Positions 15,171 through 25,659 of a DNA stretch of 64,000 bases are shown one piece after another. The DNA comes from Roseomonas elaeocarpi (GTDB lineage: Bacteria > Pseudomonadota > Alphaproteobacteria > Acetobacterales > Acetobacteraceae). A model generated the notes under the pieces. It did no database searches, was not told where the DNA came from, and worked only from the letters and a program-made list of their open reading frames with translations. The DNA is taken from positions 124,001 through 188,000 of the forward strand of contig NZ_JBHLUN010000012.1 in NCBI RefSeq assembly GCF_042433915.1. The letters are read 5' to 3'. The translations under genes and the position numbers were made by a program. Each line of letters begins with the position of its first letter. The first letter of the stretch is position 1.

Positions 15171-17405
15171 TTACCAGCGGTAGCTCAGGCTGCCGAGCAC
15201 CAGGCGGCTGTTGCCGTAGAAGCAGGCAGTGTCGCTGGAGCAGCGCGACACGTAGTGCTTGTCGCCGACGTTGCTGACGTTGAGCGCCAGCCCGAAGCCG
15301 CGCAGGTTCTGCCCCAGCACGCCCAGGTCGTAGCGCGCGGCGAGGTCGAACAGCGTCACCGAAGGCACGTCGTTGGTGTTGGCGTTGCTGGTGGCGGTGT
15401 TGCCCACGAAGCGCACGCCCGCACCCAGCCCGAGGCCGTTCAGCTTGCCCACCCAGCCCGCGCGCTGGCCGAAGCTGTAGTCGACGTAGGCGCCGGCCGA
15501 GAACTTCGGCACGCCGGCCGGGCGGTTGCCCTCGTTGCCGGCGTTGTCGCGCGTGATCTCGGGGTCGAGATAGGTCATGGAGCCGATCAGGTTCAGCCCC
15601 TCGGCCAGGCTCGCCACGGCCTCGAACTCGGCGCCCTGAACGCGCACCCGGCCGGTCTGCACCTGGAACAGGGAGTTGTCCGGGTCGGTGGTCAGGACGT
15701 TGCTCTGCCGGATGTGGAAGGCCGAGACCTGCACGAAGCTGTTCAGCCCGGTCGGCTGGTACTTGATGCCGACCTCGAACTGCTGGCCGCGCGTCGGGTC
15801 GAAGGCGCTGCTGCCGCGCGCCACCGAGGTGGTGCCGGCCTGCGGCAGGAAGGAGGTGCTGTAGCTGAAGTAGGGCGTCAGGCCGCCGGGCGCGAGGTAG
15901 GCGATGCCGGCGCGCCAAGTGGTGGCGCTGCTGTCCTGGTCGGCGCTGGTGAAGCCGAAGGCGCGGTTCTTGGTGTTCTGGTCCACCCAGTCGTGTCGCA
16001 CGCCCAGCGTTACCACCACGCGGTCGGCGAGCTTGATCTGGTCCTGCCCGTAAAGGCCGGTCTGGTCGATGCCCTGCACCCGGTTCTGGTAGGGCGAGGA
16101 CAGGTCGGGGATGGCGCTGCCGTAGGCGGGGGCGAAGACGTCGAGGGGCGAGGCATTGGCGAAGGCCGCGACGCTCTTGTAGCTGATGTGCTGGTAGTCC
16201 ACGCCGGCCAGCAGCGTGTGGTCGAGCGGCCCGGTGCGGAACTGCGCCTGCCCGCGCGTGTCCACCTGGAAGGTGTCGAAGGCGTAGTCTTCGGAATAAG
16301 CGAAGCGGCTGAGGTCGCGCTCACTGCCCGACACGAAGCCGCCGCCGTAGACCTGCCGCCAGTCGACGCCGATATGGGCGTAGCGCGCGTTCTGCGACAC
16401 GGTGAAGACGTCGTTGAAGCGGTGCTCGATCTCGTAGCCGATGCCGTACTGCGTGCGGTCGTACTTGTCGAAGTCGTGCGGCTCACCGGTGTTCAGGCGG
16501 CGCGAGATGCGCTGGCCGTCGGCGGTGCGCACCACCGTGCCGAGATAGGGCAGGAACTGCGCGCCGGTGGTGCGGTCGCGCTGGTAGTAGGGGAGCAGCG
16601 TGATGCGGGTGTCGCCGTCGGGCCGGAAGGTCAGCGCCGGCGCGATGAAGAGGCGGTCGTTGCGCGAGGAATCGACGTCCGTATCGGCCAGCCGGCCAAG
16701 GCCGGTCAGGCTGTAGCTCCAGCGCTTGTCGGCGGTGAGCGGGCCGGAGGTGTTGAAGGCCGCCTGCGCCCAGCCGTTGTTGCCCGCCGTCAGCCGGACC
16801 TCGCCGGTCGGGTCGTCGGTGGGGCGGCGCTGCACCATGTTGATCAGGCCACCGGGCGCGATCTGGCCGTAGAGCACCGAGCTCGGCCCGCGCACGATCT
16901 CGTAGCGCTCGAGCCCGTAGGTCTCGAAGGCGCCGGCGGCGAAGCCCGGGTTGTAGCGCAGCCCGTTGAGGAACTGGCTGGTGTCGGTCGCCTCGAAGCC
17001 GCGGATCTGGATCCAGTCGGCGCGGTTGTCGGCGCCGAACTGCTCGGGCCGCACGCCGGCGGTGTAGCGCAGCGCCTCGCCGAGCGTCTGCGCCTGGCGC
17101 TGGTCGATGGCGTCGCGCGGCACCACCGAGATGCTCTGCGGCACCTCGTTGATCGGGGTGTCGGTCTTGGTGCCGGTGACCTCGCGCGTCGCGACGTAGC
17201 CGTCGATCGGGTCCAGCGCGGTCTGGCGGCGGCCCTGCACGTCCACCGTAGGCAGCAGGGTCGGGGTGTCGGCAGTTCCCGAGGCGGCCGGAGGGGCAAC
17301 CGCCGGGGCCGTCGTCTGGGCGTGCGCGGCAGGCACCATCGCCAGCGGGATCAGGGCACTGGTGGCGAGCAGCCAGTGGAGGCGGCGGGGCGAGGCGTGA
17401 GCCAT
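15171..17405 (-). CDS. TonB-dependent siderophore receptor
   Basis: This is a 744-residue outer-membrane ferric-siderophore receptor of the FhuA/FpvA class. A signal peptide (to about residue 29, AHAQ) is followed by a plug domain containing VPQSISVVPRDAI, QIRGF and YEIVRGPSSVLYGQIAPGG. A 22-strand barrel then ends in the terminal motif LVLGSLSYRW with the aromatic last residue needed for BamA. The IAPGGLINMV element is typical of hydroxamate or ferrioxamine receptors, but the ligand is not certain. It is monocistronic. Iron control is expected from the family, but no Fur, Irr or RirA box was recognised in the 200 bp upstream. Confidence 0.92.
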   Translation of the reverse strand: MAHASPRRLHWLLATSALIPLAMVPAAHAQTTAPAVAPPAASGTADTPTLLPTVDVQGRRQTALDPIDGYVATREVTGTKTDTPINEVPQSISVVPRDAIDQRQAQTLGEALRYTAGVRPEQFGADNRADWIQIRGFEATDTSQFLNGLRYNPGFAAGAFETYGLERYEIVRGPSSVLYGQIAPGGLINMVQRRPTDDPTGEVRLTAGNNGWAQAAFNTSGPLTADKRWSYSLTGLGRLADTDVDSSRNDRLFIAPALTFRPDGDTRITLLPYYQRDRTTGAQFLPYLGTVVRTADGQRISRRLNTGEPHDFDKYDRTQYGIGYEIEHRFNDVFTVSQNARYAHIGVDWRQVYGGGFVSGSERDLSRFAYSEDYAFDTFQVDTRGQAQFRTGPLDHTLLAGVDYQHISYKSVAAFANASPLDVFAPAYGSAIPDLSSPYQNRVQGIDQTGLYGQDQIKLADRVVVTLGVRHDWVDQNTKNRAFGFTSADQDSSATTWRAGIAYLAPGGLTPYFSYSTSFLPQAGTTSVARGSSAFDPTRGQQFEVGIKYQPTGLNSFVQVSAFHIRQSNVLTTDPDNSLFQVQTGRVRVQGAEFEAVASLAEGLNLIGSMTYLDPEITRDNAGNEGNRPAGVPKFSAGAYVDYSFGQRAGWVGKLNGLGLGAGVRFVGNTATSNANTNDVPSVTLFDLAARYDLGVLGQNLRGFGLALNVSNVGDKHYVSRCSSDTACFYGNSRLVLGSLSYRW

Positions 17406-17530
17406 CGTGGGTAGGGAACCTCGATACGGCGTGGAAGCGCAATTGTTCTGCGAGCGCTTCTTAGTATCGGTCGCGTTGCCGTGAAAGGCTTTCGTGGCAG
17501 ATGCGCCAGGCCTGTGGCACGAACAACACA

Positions 17531-17566
17531 GATGCGGGCGGGCCCATCCCGGAACCCGCCCGCATC
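17531..17566 (-). terminator. Terminator after dnaJ
   Basis: GATGCGGGCGGG pairs perfectly with CCCGCCCGCATC (12 bp, 12-nt loop). On the minus strand, the direction of dnaJ, it is followed by a T-rich stretch (TGTGTTGTTCG), which fits a rho-independent terminator. Confidence 0.7.
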
Positions 17567-17570
17567 CGCC

Positions 17571-17598
17571 TTACTATCTTACTATCTTACTATCTTAC
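17571..17598. repeat. Tandem 8-bp repeat (TTACTATC)n
   Basis: TTACTATC is repeated three and a half times without error. It lies between the dnaJ stop and its terminator hairpin, and its AT-rich composition stands out sharply from the surroundings. It lies in the dnaJ 3' untranslated region and is a likely site of copy-number variation. Confidence 0.85.
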
Positions 17599-17605
17599 CC
17601 GCCGC

Positions 17606-18751
17606 TCAGCGGCCCAGCCCGTCCCAGAACTCCTTCACCTTGGCGAAGAAGCCCTCGGATTCCGGCGAGGAACGGTCGCCCTCGCGCGCCTCGGCCTCGA
17701 ACTGTTCCAGCAGTTCGCGCTGCTTGGCCGACAGGTTCTGCGGGGTTTCCACCGCAACCTGGACGTACATGTCGCCCTTGGCCGCCGAGCGCAGCACCGA
17801 GAAGCCCTTGCCACGCAGCCGGAACTGGTCGCCCGCCTGGGTCCCCTGCGGGATGGTGACGCGGGCGCGGCCACCGTCGATGGTGGGAACCTCGACATTG
17901 CCGCCCAGCGCCGCCTGGGTCATGCGCAGCGGCACGCGGACGAAGATGTTGTTGCCGTCGCGCTGGAAGATCGGGTGCGCCTTGACGCCGACATCGACGT
18001 AAAGATCGCCCGACGGCGCGCCGCGAAGCCCGGCCTCGCCCTCGCCGGTCAGGCGGATGCGCGTGCCGTCCTCGACGCCCGCCGGCACCGTGACGTTGAG
18101 GGTGCGGTCGCGCTGCACGCGGCCGGCGCCCTGGCAGACCTTGCAGGGGTTCTTCACCTGGCGCCCCGTGCCGCCGCAGGTCGGGCAGGTGCGCTCCACC
18201 AGGAAGAAGCCCTGCTGGGCGCGGACCTTGCCCTGGCCGTGACAGGTCGGGCAGGTCTGCACCGAGGCCTTGCCGCCCTCGGCGCCGGAACCGTCGCAGG
18301 CCTCGCAGGCCACCGAGCTCGGCACCCGGATGGTCTTCTTGGTGCCGGCGAAGGCTTCTTCCAGGGTGATCTCGATCGTGGTGCGCAGGTCGGAGCCGCG
18401 GCCGGCCGCCTGCGCGGAACCGCGCCTGCCGCCCATGCCGCCGCCGAACATCTGCTCGAAGATGTCCTCGAAGGGCGAGCCGCCGCCGAAGCCGCCCCCG
18501 AAGCCACCGCCCCCGCCACCGCCGCCCTCGAAGGCCGCGTGGCCGTAGCGGTCGTAGGCGGCGCGCTTCTCGCCGTCCTTCAGGACCTCGTAGGCCTCGT
18601 TGACCTCCTTGAACTTCACCTCGGCGCTCGCGTCGCCGTGGTTGCGGTCAGGGTGGTACTTCATGGCGAGCTTGCGGTAGGCCTTCTTCAGGTCCTCCTC
18701 GCTCGCGTCCCGGCTGGCGCCGAGGGTCTCGTAATAGTCGCGCTTTGCCAT
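17606..18751 (-). CDS. dnaJ: Co-chaperone DnaJ
   Basis: This is a 381-residue type I Hsp40 that delivers substrates to DnaK and stimulates its ATPase. The J domain (residues 1-70) contains YYETLGASRDASEEDLKKAY and HPD in MKYHPDRNHGD. A Gly/Phe-rich linker follows, then four zinc-binding CxxCxGxG repeats (CEACDGSG, CPTCHGQG, CPTCGGTG, CKVCQGAG), then the substrate-binding C-terminal domain. The start is MAKRDYYE at 18751; the longer frame adds eight unlikely residues. It follows dnaK on the same strand, but a terminator-like hairpin lies between them. Confidence 0.96.
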   Translation of the reverse strand: MAKRDYYETLGASRDASEEDLKKAYRKLAMKYHPDRNHGDASAEVKFKEVNEAYEVLKDGEKRAAYDRYGHAAFEGGGGGGGGFGGGFGGGSPFEDIFEQMFGGGMGGRRGSAQAAGRGSDLRTTIEITLEEAFAGTKKTIRVPSSVACEACDGSGAEGGKASVQTCPTCHGQGKVRAQQGFFLVERTCPTCGGTGRQVKNPCKVCQGAGRVQRDRTLNVTVPAGVEDGTRIRLTGEGEAGLRGAPSGDLYVDVGVKAHPIFQRDGNNIFVRVPLRMTQAALGGNVEVPTIDGGRARVTIPQGTQAGDQFRLRGKGFSVLRSAAKGDMYVQVAVETPQNLSAKQRELLEQFEAEAREGDRSSPESEGFFAKVKEFWDGLGR

Positions 18752-18783
18752 TCGCTGTCCCGTTCGTGCGGGCACCCTACAGC

Positions 18784-18813
18784 AAAACGCCCGGCCCGCG
18801 TGGAGCCGGGCGT
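18784..18813 (-). terminator. Rho-independent terminator between dnaK and dnaJ
   Basis: On the minus strand ACGCCCGGC and GCCGGGCGT form a 9-bp stem with a 9-nt loop, directly followed by TTTTGCTG. The T-run makes this a textbook intrinsic terminator after dnaK, so dnaJ is reached by read-through or has its own promoter. Confidence 0.7.
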
Positions 18814-18861
18814 GTTGCCCTTCAGTGCCTCTGGGCCTCGCGGCCCTTCAGCCCTGCTGCC

Positions 18862-20817
<1,956 letters not shown>

Positions 20818-20941
20818 CCGTGGTCTCCTGTTGCGGCGGACCGGGGCGGCCCTGCTCAGGCGCCGCGGCGGTCCCCTCCGTCGGATGGTTGGAAGGGTGA
20901 TGGGACCGGAGGCCGAACAGCATTGGCCTCCGCGAGGGGAG

Positions 20942-20970
20942 ATGTATTCAGCACGGAGCCCCTGAACAAG
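20942..20970 (-). promoter_or_regulatory. Candidate heat-shock promoter of dnaK
   Basis: On the minus strand CTTGTTC (20964-20970) stands about 16 bp before GAATACAT (20942-20949), loosely like alphaproteobacterial RpoH elements. It is about 125 bp upstream of the dnaK start. The rest of the 349-bp gap (20818-21166) holds a small GCCCTGC/GCAGGGC hairpin near 21017-21032 and an AT-rich patch (TTTATGCTTATATTCC near 21098). No CIRCE inverted repeat is present. Confidence 0.3.
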
Positions 20971-21166
20971 AGGTTGCCGTGCCGTTCCGCCCCCTGTTCC
21001 GCCCCGCTGGGCGAAGGGCTGCCCTGCCTGCAGGGCCTCTCACCGGCGGGGCACCGCCCCGGCCGCGGGCCGAGCAGAGCCGGGCGGACGGGGCGTGTTT
21101 ATGCTTATATTCCTACAACGCCGAGGCGCCCGCGTCAAGGCTGCGGGCGTCAAGCGGTGCGGCGGC

Positions 21167-21754
21167 TCAGTTCTTGCCGGCCACCACCACCATGGCGGGG
21201 CGCAGCAGGCGGCCGTTCAGCGTCCAGGCCGGGGTCCAGGCCTGGATCACCGTGCCCGGCGCCACGCCCTCGGGCGCCGGCTGCTCGGCCATGGCTTGGT
21301 GCAGGGCGGGGTCGAAGGGCTGGTTCAGCGCCTCGACCCGCTGCACGCCGTGGCGCTCCAGCATGGCGATCGTGGCGCGCTCAACCCCTTCGAAGCCGCC
21401 GCGCAGCTTGGTCAGCAGCTCCGGCTCGCCTTCCGTGGCGGCGGGCAGGGCGGCCAGGCCGCGGCCGAGGTTGTCGGCGGCCTCGGCCACATCGGTGGCG
21501 AACTTCTGCACCGCGTAGTTGCGGGCGTCGTCCAGCTCCTTGCGGTGGCGGTTGCGCGCGTTCTGGGCCTCGGCCTCGGCGCGCACCCACTTGTCGCGCA
21601 TCTCGGCCAGCTCGGCCTCCAGCGCGGCGATGCGGGCGGCGGGGTCTTGCTGGTCGGCGGTGGCGGCGTCGCCCGGTGCAGTGCCTTGGGAGGCGTGGGG
21701 CGGAAGGTCGGCGGCCTCGGGGCCGGCCGGGGACGTGCGAAGATCGTCGCTCAT
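21167..21754 (-). CDS. grpE: Nucleotide exchange factor GrpE
   Basis: This 195-residue protein releases ADP from DnaK. A disordered acidic N-terminus (to residue about 35) precedes the long dimerising coiled coil (ARIAALEAELAEMRDKWVRA). The family signature then follows: DLGRG-like DNLGRGLAAL, GVERATIAMLERHGV, FDPALHQAM and a beta-sheet end with GRLLRPAMVVVAG. The start at 21754 (MSDDLRTSP) was preferred because the longer frame adds 63 unrelated residues. The gap 21755-22087 upstream shows no gene or clear promoter. Confidence 0.95.
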   Translation of the reverse strand: MSDDLRTSPAGPEAADLPPHASQGTAPGDAATADQQDPAARIAALEAELAEMRDKWVRAEAEAQNARNRHRKELDDARNYAVQKFATDVAEAADNLGRGLAALPAATEGEPELLTKLRGGFEGVERATIAMLERHGVQRVEALNQPFDPALHQAMAEQPAPEGVAPGTVIQAWTPAWTLNGRLLRPAMVVVAGKN

Positions 21755-22087
21755 GAAAATCCCGGATGGTGTGAAGGCGTGGTGCCCCCGGCCCGTGACG
21801 GGCGGGGCGCCGGTTGTGGACGGTGGTGTTTTGCGCCGTTCACCTAGGGTTCGCGACGCCGCGGGGCAAGTCGGGGACGCGTCGCGCGAACCGGGCCAGG
21901 GCCCCTGCCCGGCTCGCCGCGCTTCGCCCGCGTGAAACCGCACCTAGAGGACCGTATCTGGGAGCGGCCCAAGGGGAGCGATCCAGGAGGAGCGCCCCAG
22001 GGGGGGACCGCCTCCACGGGCCACGGCGTCGCGGGGTCCGGCCACCGGGGAAACGGCGCCCCGGGCGAGGAGTGGGGCCGCGGCGCC

Positions 22088-22561
22088 TCAGCCGGCCGAG
22101 GCGCCAGCCGGGGCGAAGCGCTTGCTCAGGAAGTAGCGGGAATGGCCGGGCGGGTAGTCCCGGATCTCGCCGAACACCGTGTAGCCCTGCTTCTCGTAGA
22201 AGCCGCGCGCCTGGAAGCTGTAGGTGTCGAGCCAGGCGCCGTGGCAGCCGCGCCGGCGCGCCTCCTCCTCCGCCTGGGCAAGGAGGCGGCGGCCCAGCCC
22301 GCCGCGGCGCAGGTCCTCGGGGATGAAGAACAGTTCCACGAAGAGCATCCCCCCGGCGGTGCGCCCCAGGAGGCCGCCCACCACCGCGTCGCTGCCCGGA
22401 CGGCGCAGCAGGATCGCCAGCGGGCGGGCATTGGAGGGGCCGGCCTGGGCGGCGTTGAACTCCAGCAGCGGCGCGAGGATGGCATCGCGCGTTTCGGGCG
22501 GCGGGGCGTCGGTGAGTTCGATGTTCACGGGGGGCGGGGCGTCGTCGGGCGGCGGGACCAT
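22088..22561 (-). CDS. GNAT family N-acetyltransferase
   Basis: This 157-residue protein carries the acetyl-CoA pyrophosphate loop RRGGLGRRLLAQAEEEARRRG (motif A, residues about 84-104), preceded by the strand MLFVELFFIPEDL. A later segment, SFQARGFYEKQGYTVFGEI, is the typical motif B (ArgPheTyrGlu..GlyTyr). The N-terminal 12 residues are Pro/Asp-rich. The substrate is unknown. It stands alone between grpE and a divergent HTH gene. Confidence 0.85.
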   Translation of the reverse strand: MVPPPDDAPPPVNIELTDAPPPETRDAILAPLLEFNAAQAGPSNARPLAILLRRPGSDAVVGGLLGRTAGGMLFVELFFIPEDLRRGGLGRRLLAQAEEEARRRGCHGAWLDTYSFQARGFYEKQGYTVFGEIRDYPPGHSRYFLSKRFAPAGASAG

Positions 22562-22798
22562 GGGGTGGGGATCTCCGGGAAAGCGGAATTGGAGAATGCG
22601 CCGCCGCCGCTGCCAAGGGGCTCGCCGTCAGGAGCGGGGCGCCGGGCCGGCGGCGCTCCGATGGTGCGCCGGGGCCGGGTGCGGTTTGTTCGGGCCGGTG
22701 CCGCTCTGCGGGCCGGCCAGACCGGCGAGGCCAGCGTCTTGGCGGCGGCGGCGGGGGAACGCATCTGAAGGGCGAACAGGGCGGAAGGCAGGACCGGG

Positions 22799-23236
22799 AT
22801 GATCGACGAGGACCCGTCGGACGCGATCTCCCCCATGGCGGAGCGCATCGAGTCGCGGCTGGAACGGCTCGATCTCGATCCCGAGGCGGCGAACAAGCGG
22901 GCCGGGCTGCCGCCGGGGCTGATCCTGAAGCTGCTGCGCGGCGAGGCGCCGCCGCCGCGCGGCACGGCGCTGCGCAAGCTGGCGGAGGTGCTGGAAACCT
23001 CGATCTCCTACCTCGTGGGCCTCGACCCCGACACGGCGCCGCCGCCCGAGCTGCTGCAGGAGGACCAGGGCGATTTCGGCCTGCTGTCGGGGGATCAGGA
23101 AGCGCTGCTGCGGGCCTATGCGAAGCTCGACTTCGCGGCGAAACAGGCGCTGCTGGTGGTGGCGACCCGCATGGGCGGTCCGGCGCCGGAGCCCGAGCCG
23201 GTCAAGCGGGCCACGGGCGGGCGGCGGAAGGCCTGA
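22799..23236 (+). CDS. XRE-like helix-turn-helix regulator
   Basis: This 145-residue protein has an HTH of the Cro/cI type near its N-terminus (residues about 15-68: MAERIESRLERLDLDPEAAN, then a proline-rich turn and LRKLAEVLETSISYLVGLDP). The recognition helix is altered to GLILKLLRGEAPPPRG, so DNA binding may be atypical. The remainder is a short helical tail ending in basic residues. It is divergent from the acetyltransferase gene and precedes a 12-bp tandem repeat and a glutamine amidotransferase gene. Target genes are unknown. Confidence 0.72.
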   Translation: MIDEDPSDAISPMAERIESRLERLDLDPEAANKRAGLPPGLILKLLRGEAPPPRGTALRKLAEVLETSISYLVGLDPDTAPPPELLQEDQGDFGLLSGDQEALLRAYAKLDFAAKQALLVVATRMGGPAPEPEPVKRATGGRRKA

Positions 23237-23255
23237 GGTTGGCGCCAGGGGATCG

Positions 23256-23314
23256 GCTCAGGGGTGGCCCAGGGGTCGGCCCAGGGGTCAGCCCAGGGGT
23301 CAGCCCAGGGATCG
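23256..23314. repeat. Tandem 12-bp repeat upstream of amidotransferase
   Basis: The unit GCCCAGGGGTCA/G is repeated nearly five times, the last copies identical and the outer ones slightly diverged. Read in the frame of the following gene it encodes Ala-Gln-Gly-Ser over and over. It probably lies just 5' of the true start at 23336, but a GTG at 23264 would place four AQGS units in the protein. Confidence 0.85.
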
Positions 23315-23335
23315 ACGAAGGGGAGATCGGAGCGC

Positions 23336-24094
23336 GTGAGGATCGGCATCCTGGAATGCGGCCTGCCGCCGGCGCCGCTGCTGGAAGAGCACGGCAGCTA
23401 CGACACGATGGTGCGGCGGCTGCTGCGCGGCGGGGCCGCGGAAGCGGACAGCCGGGGCGAGGCGGCGGGTGATGCGGCGGGCGGCGGGCCGGCCGGGTGG
23501 GAGGTCGTGAGCTTCCGGGCGCGCGACGGGGTGCTGCCGGAGGCGGCCACGGCCTGCGACGCTTACGTGCTGACCGGATCCCCGGCCGGGGTCTACGACC
23601 CGTTGCCCTGGATCCCGCCGCTGCTGGAGTTCCTGCGGAATGCCAGGGGGCGGGCGAAGCTGGTGGGGATCTGCTTCGGGCACCAGGCCATGGCGCAGGC
23701 CTTCGGGGGCGAGGTGATCCAGTCGCCGCGGGGCTGGGGCGTGGGGCTGCACCGCTACGCCCTGCGGGAGCGGCGGCCCTGGATGGGAGAGGCCTCGGAC
23801 GCTCCGGCCGCGATCGCGGTGCCGGCCTCGCACCAGGATCAGGTGGTGCAGCTGCCGCCCGGGGCGCGCGTGACGGTGGCGAGCGAGTTCACGCCCTTTG
23901 CCGGGTTGGACTACGGCGACGCCATCTCCTTCCAGTTCCATCCGGAGTTTTCGCCCGCCTTCGGCACGGCGCTGACGGCGCTGCGGCGGGACACCTATCC
24001 CCAGCTGGCCGATGCGGCGATCGCGTCCTACGGCGAGGCGGACAGCTGCGAGCGGGTGGACGGCTGGATCAGGCGCTTTCTCGCGGCGGGGTGA
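23336..24094 (+). CDS. Class I glutamine amidotransferase-like protein
   Basis: This 252-residue stand-alone GATase1 domain is related to the amidotransferase half of GMP synthase. The nucleophile is Cys113 in LVGICFGHQAMA, and the His/Glu of the triad lie in FQFHPEFS (His202, Glu204). It is cytoplasmic. No synthetase partner adjoins it, so the ammonia acceptor is unknown; some relatives hydrolyse gamma-glutamyl compounds. A 20-residue Gly/Ala-rich insert (about 32-53) follows the first helix. The GTG start at 23336 has AGGGGAG nine bases upstream. The alternative GTG at 23264 would add an AQGS repeat tail. Confidence 0.82.
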   Translation: MRIGILECGLPPAPLLEEHGSYDTMVRRLLRGGAAEADSRGEAAGDAAGGGPAGWEVVSFRARDGVLPEAATACDAYVLTGSPAGVYDPLPWIPPLLEFLRNARGRAKLVGICFGHQAMAQAFGGEVIQSPRGWGVGLHRYALRERRPWMGEASDAPAAIAVPASHQDQVVQLPPGARVTVASEFTPFAGLDYGDAISFQFHPEFSPAFGTALTALRRDTYPQLADAAIASYGEADSCERVDGWIRRFLAAG

Positions 24095-24216
24095 AACCCG
24101 GGTCGGATCGTCGGGACACGGGTCGTGAGCGGAATGGCGAGGTTGCCGAAGCTTCTTGTGGAGCTTCGTGCGGCGGCCTCCTGTTCATGGTGGCGCACCA
24201 GAGTTACGTTCCGGTC

Positions 24217-24918
24217 ATGAAATCCTCATCTCCGAAGCCGAACCGCTTTTCGCCCCTCGGCCTCGTGCTGGCGGTCGGGTTGGCGCTTCAGGGCTGTGCG
24301 GCCCCGTCCGCCGCTCCGACCGTGGCACAGGCCGCTCCCGCCGCGGGCATCACCCAGCCTGCCGGTCGCTACGAGGATCTGCTGCGGGCCGCGAAGCAGG
24401 ACCCGGCGAGGGCGGACTACACCGCGTTGCGCATGGCCTATGCCGCGGGCCCGTCCTACGACCCGATGGCGGGCAGCCCGCGCAACCAGGCCGAGGTTTC
24501 CCGCGCCCTCGTGGCGCAGGACTGGACGGGAGCCCTGGCGCAGGCCGAGGCGCAACTGGACCAGTTCTGGCTGGACGGGGAGATGCACCTCCTCGCCGTC
24601 CTCGCGGCCGAAAGGCTGGGCAACAAGGAAGTGGCTGAGCGCCATGCCGTTGCCGGCGCGGGCCTGATCCGTTCGGTTCTGCGTTCGGGAAGCGGTGTCA
24701 GCCCGGCCTCCGCCTTCACCGTCATCAACATCGGCGAGGAATACACGCTTCTCAAAACCATGAAGCTGCAGCGGACCCGGCAGGCGCTGATCCGTGAGAA
24801 CGGCCATGCGTATGACCAGCTGACCGCCGTGTCGGCCGACGGACGCACGGCGCAGGTTTACTTCAACGTGGACCTGCTCTTCGCCGGCTACGCCCGCACC
24901 ATTCCCGGGGCAGGCTGA
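24217..24918 (+). CDS. DUF4919-like lipoprotein
   Basis: This is a 233-residue probable lipoprotein. A signal peptide (residues about 12-26) ends in the lipobox LALQGC, with the lipidated Cys at residue 27. The mature part contains DYTALRMAYAAGPSYDPMAG, characteristic of DUF4919, followed by helical tetratricopeptide-like segments (RALVAQDWTGALAQAEAQLD) and a C-terminal beta region (AQVYFNVDLLF). An upstream in-frame ATG (24187) adds ten residues before the signal peptide. The function is unknown; export and anchoring in the envelope are inferred. Confidence 0.75.
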   Translation: MKSSSPKPNRFSPLGLVLAVGLALQGCAAPSAAPTVAQAAPAAGITQPAGRYEDLLRAAKQDPARADYTALRMAYAAGPSYDPMAGSPRNQAEVSRALVAQDWTGALAQAEAQLDQFWLDGEMHLLAVLAAERLGNKEVAERHAVAGAGLIRSVLRSGSGVSPASAFTVINIGEEYTLLKTMKLQRTRQALIRENGHAYDQLTAVSADGRTAQVYFNVDLLFAGYARTIPGAG

Positions 24919-24937
24919 CCACGAGGCGCCGGGGTCC

Positions 24938-25519
24938 CTACCCCGGCAGCGTCGCCACAGCGTCCGCCGCCACCTGGCGCAGCGCATCGCGCCCGGCGCC
25001 CGCGCCGGCCTGCACCGCGATGCCCAGCGCCACGGTCATGACGTAGCGGGCCAGCGCTTCCGGGTCGCGGTCGGGCGGCAGGTCGCCGGCGTCGCGCGCC
25101 GCATGGAGGCGCTCGGCCAGGCGCGCTTCGGAGCGGCGGCGGCGTTCCACCACCTCGGCGCGCACCGCCTGGGCCTCGTCGCCGCAGGCGGTGACGGAGT
25201 TCACGCCGAGGCAGCCGGCGGGGCAGCTTTCCTGCGTGGCGGCCTCCACGAAGCCGAGGAGCAGCCGTTCCACCACCGTGCGAACGGTGGGGGCGGACAG
25301 GGCGCACTCGAAGAACTGGAAGTAGCTCCGCTCGTAGCGGTCGAGCGCCTTGCGGAACAGCTCCTCCTTGTTGCCGTAGGCGGCGTAGAGGCTGGGGCGG
25401 GTGATGCCCATGGCCTCGGTCAGGTCGCTCAGCGAGGCGCCCTCGTAGCCCTTCTGCCAGAACACCTGGAGCGCGCGCCCCAGGGCCTGATCCGTGTCGA
25501 ACTCCCGATGGCGTCCCAT
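24938..25519 (-). CDS. TetR-family repressor of the RND pump
   Basis: This 193-residue TetR/AcrR-type regulator has an N-terminal HTH (residues about 1-60: REFDTDQALGRALQVFWQKG, with core MGITRPSLYAAYGNKEELF) and a helical ligand domain. A CPAGCLG motif at about 95 (three residues between two Cys) is common in this subgroup and could be redox- or ligand-sensitive. It is divergent from an efflux gene pair. The intergenic region holds two matching operator-like sites, so it most likely represses that pump and itself and is released by a pump substrate. Confidence 0.88.
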   Translation of the reverse strand: MGRHREFDTDQALGRALQVFWQKGYEGASLSDLTEAMGITRPSLYAAYGNKEELFRKALDRYERSYFQFFECALSAPTVRTVVERLLLGFVEAATQESCPAGCLGVNSVTACGDEAQAVRAEVVERRRRSEARLAERLHAARDAGDLPPDRDPEALARYVMTVALGIAVQAGAGAGRDALRQVAADAVATLPG

Positions 25520-25659
25520 CGCCGTGCTCCGTGCCTTTCCCGCCTGTGTTCCACGCCTCAACCGGGGAACGGTCCGCGGCCCGGGCGCGTGTGCCCGGAC
25601 ACTGCGGCGTTTCCGAATGACGCCTCTGCCGGAACGATGCAACCATCCCGGAAATTTCT

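Noticed and set aside
15114..17414. Very long open frame on the plus strand opposite the TonB-dependent receptor
   Set aside because: Its product is low-complexity Ala/Gly/Val/His with no domain, and the opposite strand encodes a full receptor. Such mirror frames are expected at this GC content.
20818..22087. Search for a CIRCE (HrcA) inverted repeat near grpE and dnaK
   Set aside because: No TTAGCACTC-N9-GAGTGCTAA-like sequence is present in these gaps.
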